From Candidatus Bathyarchaeota archaeon (GTDB taxonomy: Archaea; Thermoproteota; Bathyarchaeia; Bathyarchaeales; Bathycorpusculaceae): a stretch of DNA of 7,368 bases. The translations under genes and the position numbers were made by a program. A model generated the notes under the pieces. It was not told where the DNA came from and made no database searches. It saw only the letters and a list, made by a program, of their open reading frames with translations. The number at the start of each line of letters is the position of its first letter. The stretch's first letter is position 1. The stretch is from positions 1-7,368 of the forward strand of contig JAGTRA010000048.1 of assembly GCA_018396935.1 (NCBI GenBank). The letters run 5' to 3'. Positions 5,681 through 7,368 of the stretch are shown here, in pieces.

Positions 5681-5890
5681 TTAAAGTTCCACTCCTTCTG
5701 CGCCAAGTTTAGCTTTGCCAACGATTCCCTTGAATTTTTTGCCGCATTTTGGGCATTGAAACATTCCGAAAATTGTTACTGTAATTCGCATTTCTTTGTC
5801 TGGGAATGGTGCTATAAGCTCCCATGTCTTGTATGGATCATTTGCTTCTGTTCCACACTCTGGACATAGATTTTTCTTAGTTTTCGGCAT
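5681..5890 (-). CDS. Small zinc-ribbon protein, second of a tandem pair
   Basis: I do not recognise a named function. The 69-residue protein has two Cys pairs, C9-x-x-C12 (CPEC) and C46-x-x-C49 (CPKC), typical of a four-Cys zinc ribbon, joined by a strand-rich segment (KTWELIAPFPDKEMRITVTIF). A short tail follows, GKAKLGAEGVEL. It is clearly a paralogue of the 56-residue protein just upstream: both have CP(K/E)CGTE, a KxW after a Pro-rich turn, a PDK, an (L/F)F(D/Q)CP(Q/K)C and a KKxF. The gap between the two genes is 23 bases, so they are likely on one message; GGCGGG 4 bases before the ATG is a possible, rather close, ribosome site. Such ribbons may bind nucleic acid, protein or only metal. 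It ends in TAA. Confidence 0.8.
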   Translation of the reverse strand: MPKTKKNLCPECGTEANDPYKTWELIAPFPDKEMRITVTIFGMFQCPKCGKKFKGIVGKAKLGAEGVEL

Positions 5891-5913
5891 TTTTCCCGCC
5901 AGTTTAACCCTTT

Positions 5914-6084
5914 TTAAACCTTTTTCTTGCTTAGAACTTCACGGAATGGCTTTTTACATTGAGGGCAATCAAAAAGCCCTATCTCTAATTGCATCCTCTT
6001 TCCTGTTTTGTCTGGTCTCCCAGCCATAGTCCACTTCTTCTTTGGCGTAGAAACCTCAGTTCCGCATTTAGGACACTTAGCCAT
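5914..6084 (-). CDS. Small zinc-ribbon protein, first of a tandem pair
   Basis: A 56-residue protein read directly from the sequence. It begins MAKCPKCGTEV and ends LSKKKV before TAA. Four cysteines form two CxxC knuckles, C4-C7 (CPKC) and C40-C43 (CPQC), separated by a basic middle part with KKKW and GRPDKTGKR. The high Lys/Arg content fits nucleic-acid binding, but the function is not known to me. The start is supported by a strong GGAGG 8 bases upstream and by the paralogous neighbour having the same layout. It heads a two-gene unit with the 69-residue paralogue. The PEP carboxykinase gene lies upstream on the same strand, 105 bases away, and is probably separate. Confidence 0.85.
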   Translation of the reverse strand: MAKCPKCGTEVSTPKKKWTMAGRPDKTGKRMQLEIGLFDCPQCKKPFREVLSKKKV

Positions 6085-6092
6085 TTAATATT

Positions 6093-6097
6093 CCTCC
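6093..6097 (-). promoter_or_regulatory. Strong ribosome binding site of the first zinc-ribbon gene
   Basis: GGAGG on the minus strand with an 8-base spacer to the ATG at 6082-6084; the best Shine-Dalgarno match in the window. It confirms that the 56-residue reading frame is a real gene. Confidence 0.75.
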
Positions 6098-6119
6098 GTT
6101 AACCATGGTTTTGGATGAT

Positions 6120-6166
6120 GAATAAATAATTTTCCATAAAATCATGTTAGGATTTAAAATAAATAT
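6120..6166 (-). promoter_or_regulatory. Candidate TATA boxes for the zinc-ribbon pair
   Basis: AAAATTATTTATTC (about 6120-6133) and TATTTATTTTAAATCC (about 6151-6166) on the minus strand are both AT-rich enough. They would give leaders of about 16 and 50 bases, respectively. The second also lies close after the PEP carboxykinase stop and its T-rich part could end that transcript. Weak evidence. Confidence 0.3.
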
Positions 6167-6189
6167 GAGGCAATGAAGCAGTTTAACCG

Positions 6190-7368
6190 CTATTCTTTAT
6201 CAAATTTCTCTGGAGATATATAGTCGCCAAAACGTCTCCTGGCCTCTATTAATCTCTCTGCTTGTTGATCCAGAATTTGAAACAGCTCTTCAGGGGTGTC
6301 TGAAACTTTTTCTCTGTAGAACTTTTTCACTCTCTCAATTTTAGCCAAGTTTTCAGGGACGCGTATTGTGAATTGCTTTATATAATCCTCTTTTTGGTAA
6401 TCCTTGTTCAACACCTTCCTAAATAGCACTTGTAGATCTTCATACTTTGGTATGAGGCCTGTAGGCGCTCTTATTGCTCCTACATCGTTATGGACGCGAA
6501 GCTCCATCCACTTAATCCACACATGCTTATCTCTTGGAGAATTTAGGTATTCCCCTGTTTGCAGATCTCTCAAGAAGTAGTTTACACCAAAAATTATCGG
6601 CGTTTTTTTGAGACTTTTTCCAAAGTTTAGGTTATTTCTTATATTTTGCCCTAAGGGGATGGATACAAAATCTTGAATGCTCATGGCATTAATCTCCGGT
6701 ATCCCTTCCTTGCCAACTATAGCAAATGTTGTTTCAGTTTCTAGGGCTGCACCATAACATATTATTCCATGTTCCCAGTTGAAACTTTGCTGAACCGGCA
6801 CGTAGGCTTTACCGTCTCTGCCACCATACATTATGCCTCCTAGCTCTACGCCCATGGGATTATCAAGCTCTGGGTCGCAGTTCTCTAGGGCTCTTAGGGA
6901 TATCGTATACCTCGCGTTTTTATGAGCTGGCGGAATTTCCTCTCCATTCTCGTCCCTTTTCCCTTCCCACCAATATCCAGAATAGTTTATTCCATCTTTT
7001 GGAAGTGTACATCCCATCCCAAGCCAGTATGGTTTTCCATCCTTAACTAGGACATTCGAGAATATTACCTCGCCCGGGCTTGTAAGCGCCTTAAAAATCA
7101 CAGGGTCATCCTTCGGGTTAATATCCTTAAGTATGCCGAATATTCCACACTCCGCGTTTACTGCTCGAGCAACTCCATTAACGTTCCTAATATACGCTAT
7201 GTCATCTCCTAGAATGGTTTCACCTGGAAGCATAGCCGTTGAAGTCTTTCCACATGCGCTTGGAAATGCCCCTGCAAAATAGGTTTTCCTCCCTCCTGGT
7301 CCATGGACCCCCATAATCATCATGTGTTCAGCTAGCCACCCTTCATGGTTGGCCCTTCGAATAGCTAA
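6190..7368 (-). CDS. pckG: Phosphoenolpyruvate carboxykinase (GTP), partial at right edge
   Basis: Interconverts oxaloacetate plus GTP with PEP, GDP and CO2, linking the C4 acids to gluconeogenesis; cytoplasmic. The frame is open to the window edge: upstream of the ATG at 7321-7323 the codons read LAIRRANHEGWLAEH, which is the conserved run before HMMIMG, so that ATG is internal. The 392 residues seen are the C-terminal part of a protein usually near 600-630. Visible motifs are the P-loop with the reactive Cys, FPSACGKTS (about 35-43 of the visible part), kinase-2 motif GDDIAYIR, VNAECGIFG, FSNVLV, NPMGVELGGIMYGGRD and a C-terminal NYFLRD-to-APTGLIPKYEDL region, as in archaeal GTP-type enzymes. 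It ends in TAG. The promoter is outside the window. The variant NPMGVELGGIMYGG differs from the NPMGVPISAIIFGG of animal enzymes and matches my expectation for the archaeal branch. Confidence 0.93.
   Translation of the reverse strand, partial: LAIRRANHEGWLAEHMMIMGVHGPGGRKTYFAGAFPSACGKTSTAMLPGETILGDDIAYIRNVNGVARAVNAECGIFGILKDINPKDDPVIFKALTSPGEVIFSNVLVKDGKPYWLGMGCTLPKDGINYSGYWWEGKRDENGEEIPPAHKNARYTISLRALENCDPELDNPMGVELGGIMYGGRDGKAYVPVQQSFNWEHGIICYGAALETETTFAIVGKEGIPEINAMSIQDFVSIPLGQNIRNNLNFGKSLKKTPIIFGVNYFLRDLQTGEYLNSPRDKHVWIKWMELRVHNDVGAIRAPTGLIPKYEDLQVLFRKVLNKDYQKEDYIKQFTIRVPENLAKIERVKKFYREKVSDTPEELFQILDQQAERLIEARRRFGDYISPEKFDKE

Noticed and set aside
5796..6029. Plus-strand 77-codon frame over both zinc ribbons
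   Set aside because: The minus-strand genes with paired CxxC knuckles and a GGAGG site explain this region better.

Overview
The window reads as a stretch of an AT-rich archaeal chromosome. Archaeal hallmarks are a two-repeat TATA-binding protein, a RadA recombinase, an archaeal/ER-type signal peptidase I with a Ser-His pair, an Ard1/RimI-type acetyltransferase, small zinc-ribbon proteins, and AT-rich TATA-like boxes near start codons. The mix suggests the TACK side of the archaea, perhaps Bathyarchaeia-like; that placement is an inference from overall sequence feel, not a search. I see no insertion sequences, phage genes, CRISPR arrays or RNA genes. No gene-free stretch exceeds about 160 bases.

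Layout from left to right. On the minus strand lie the N-terminal two thirds of radA (cut by the left edge), a GNAT acetyltransferase and a LarA-family nickel-dependent racemase homologue, each with room for its own promoter. A 157-base divergent intergenic region then separates larA from a plus-strand pair: a UlaG-like metallo-beta-lactamase-fold hydrolase whose stop codon abuts the start of pyrE (orotate phosphoribosyltransferase). pyrE converges on the minus-strand TBP gene with only 8 bases between the stop codons. Further right, all on the minus strand, come a signal peptidase I with an additional C-terminal membrane region, two tandem paralogous zinc-ribbon proteins (the upstream one, 56 residues, found by direct reading) and the C-terminal part of a GTP-type PEP carboxykinase that runs off the right edge.

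Most genes are housekeeping: recombination, transcription initiation, protein export, pyrimidine synthesis and gluconeogenic carbon flow. They do not form one pathway. The clearest co-transcribed pairs are the hydrolase with pyrE, and the two zinc ribbons.

The most striking anomaly is an in-frame UGA in radA at a conserved glycine of the LLGGG(I/L)ET motif, just before the Walker A loop, with the reading frame and RadA homology continuing on the far side. It may be a sequence error, a real mutation, or readthrough. The other genes show no sign of a reassigned code. I do not see a convincing new multi-gene system here.
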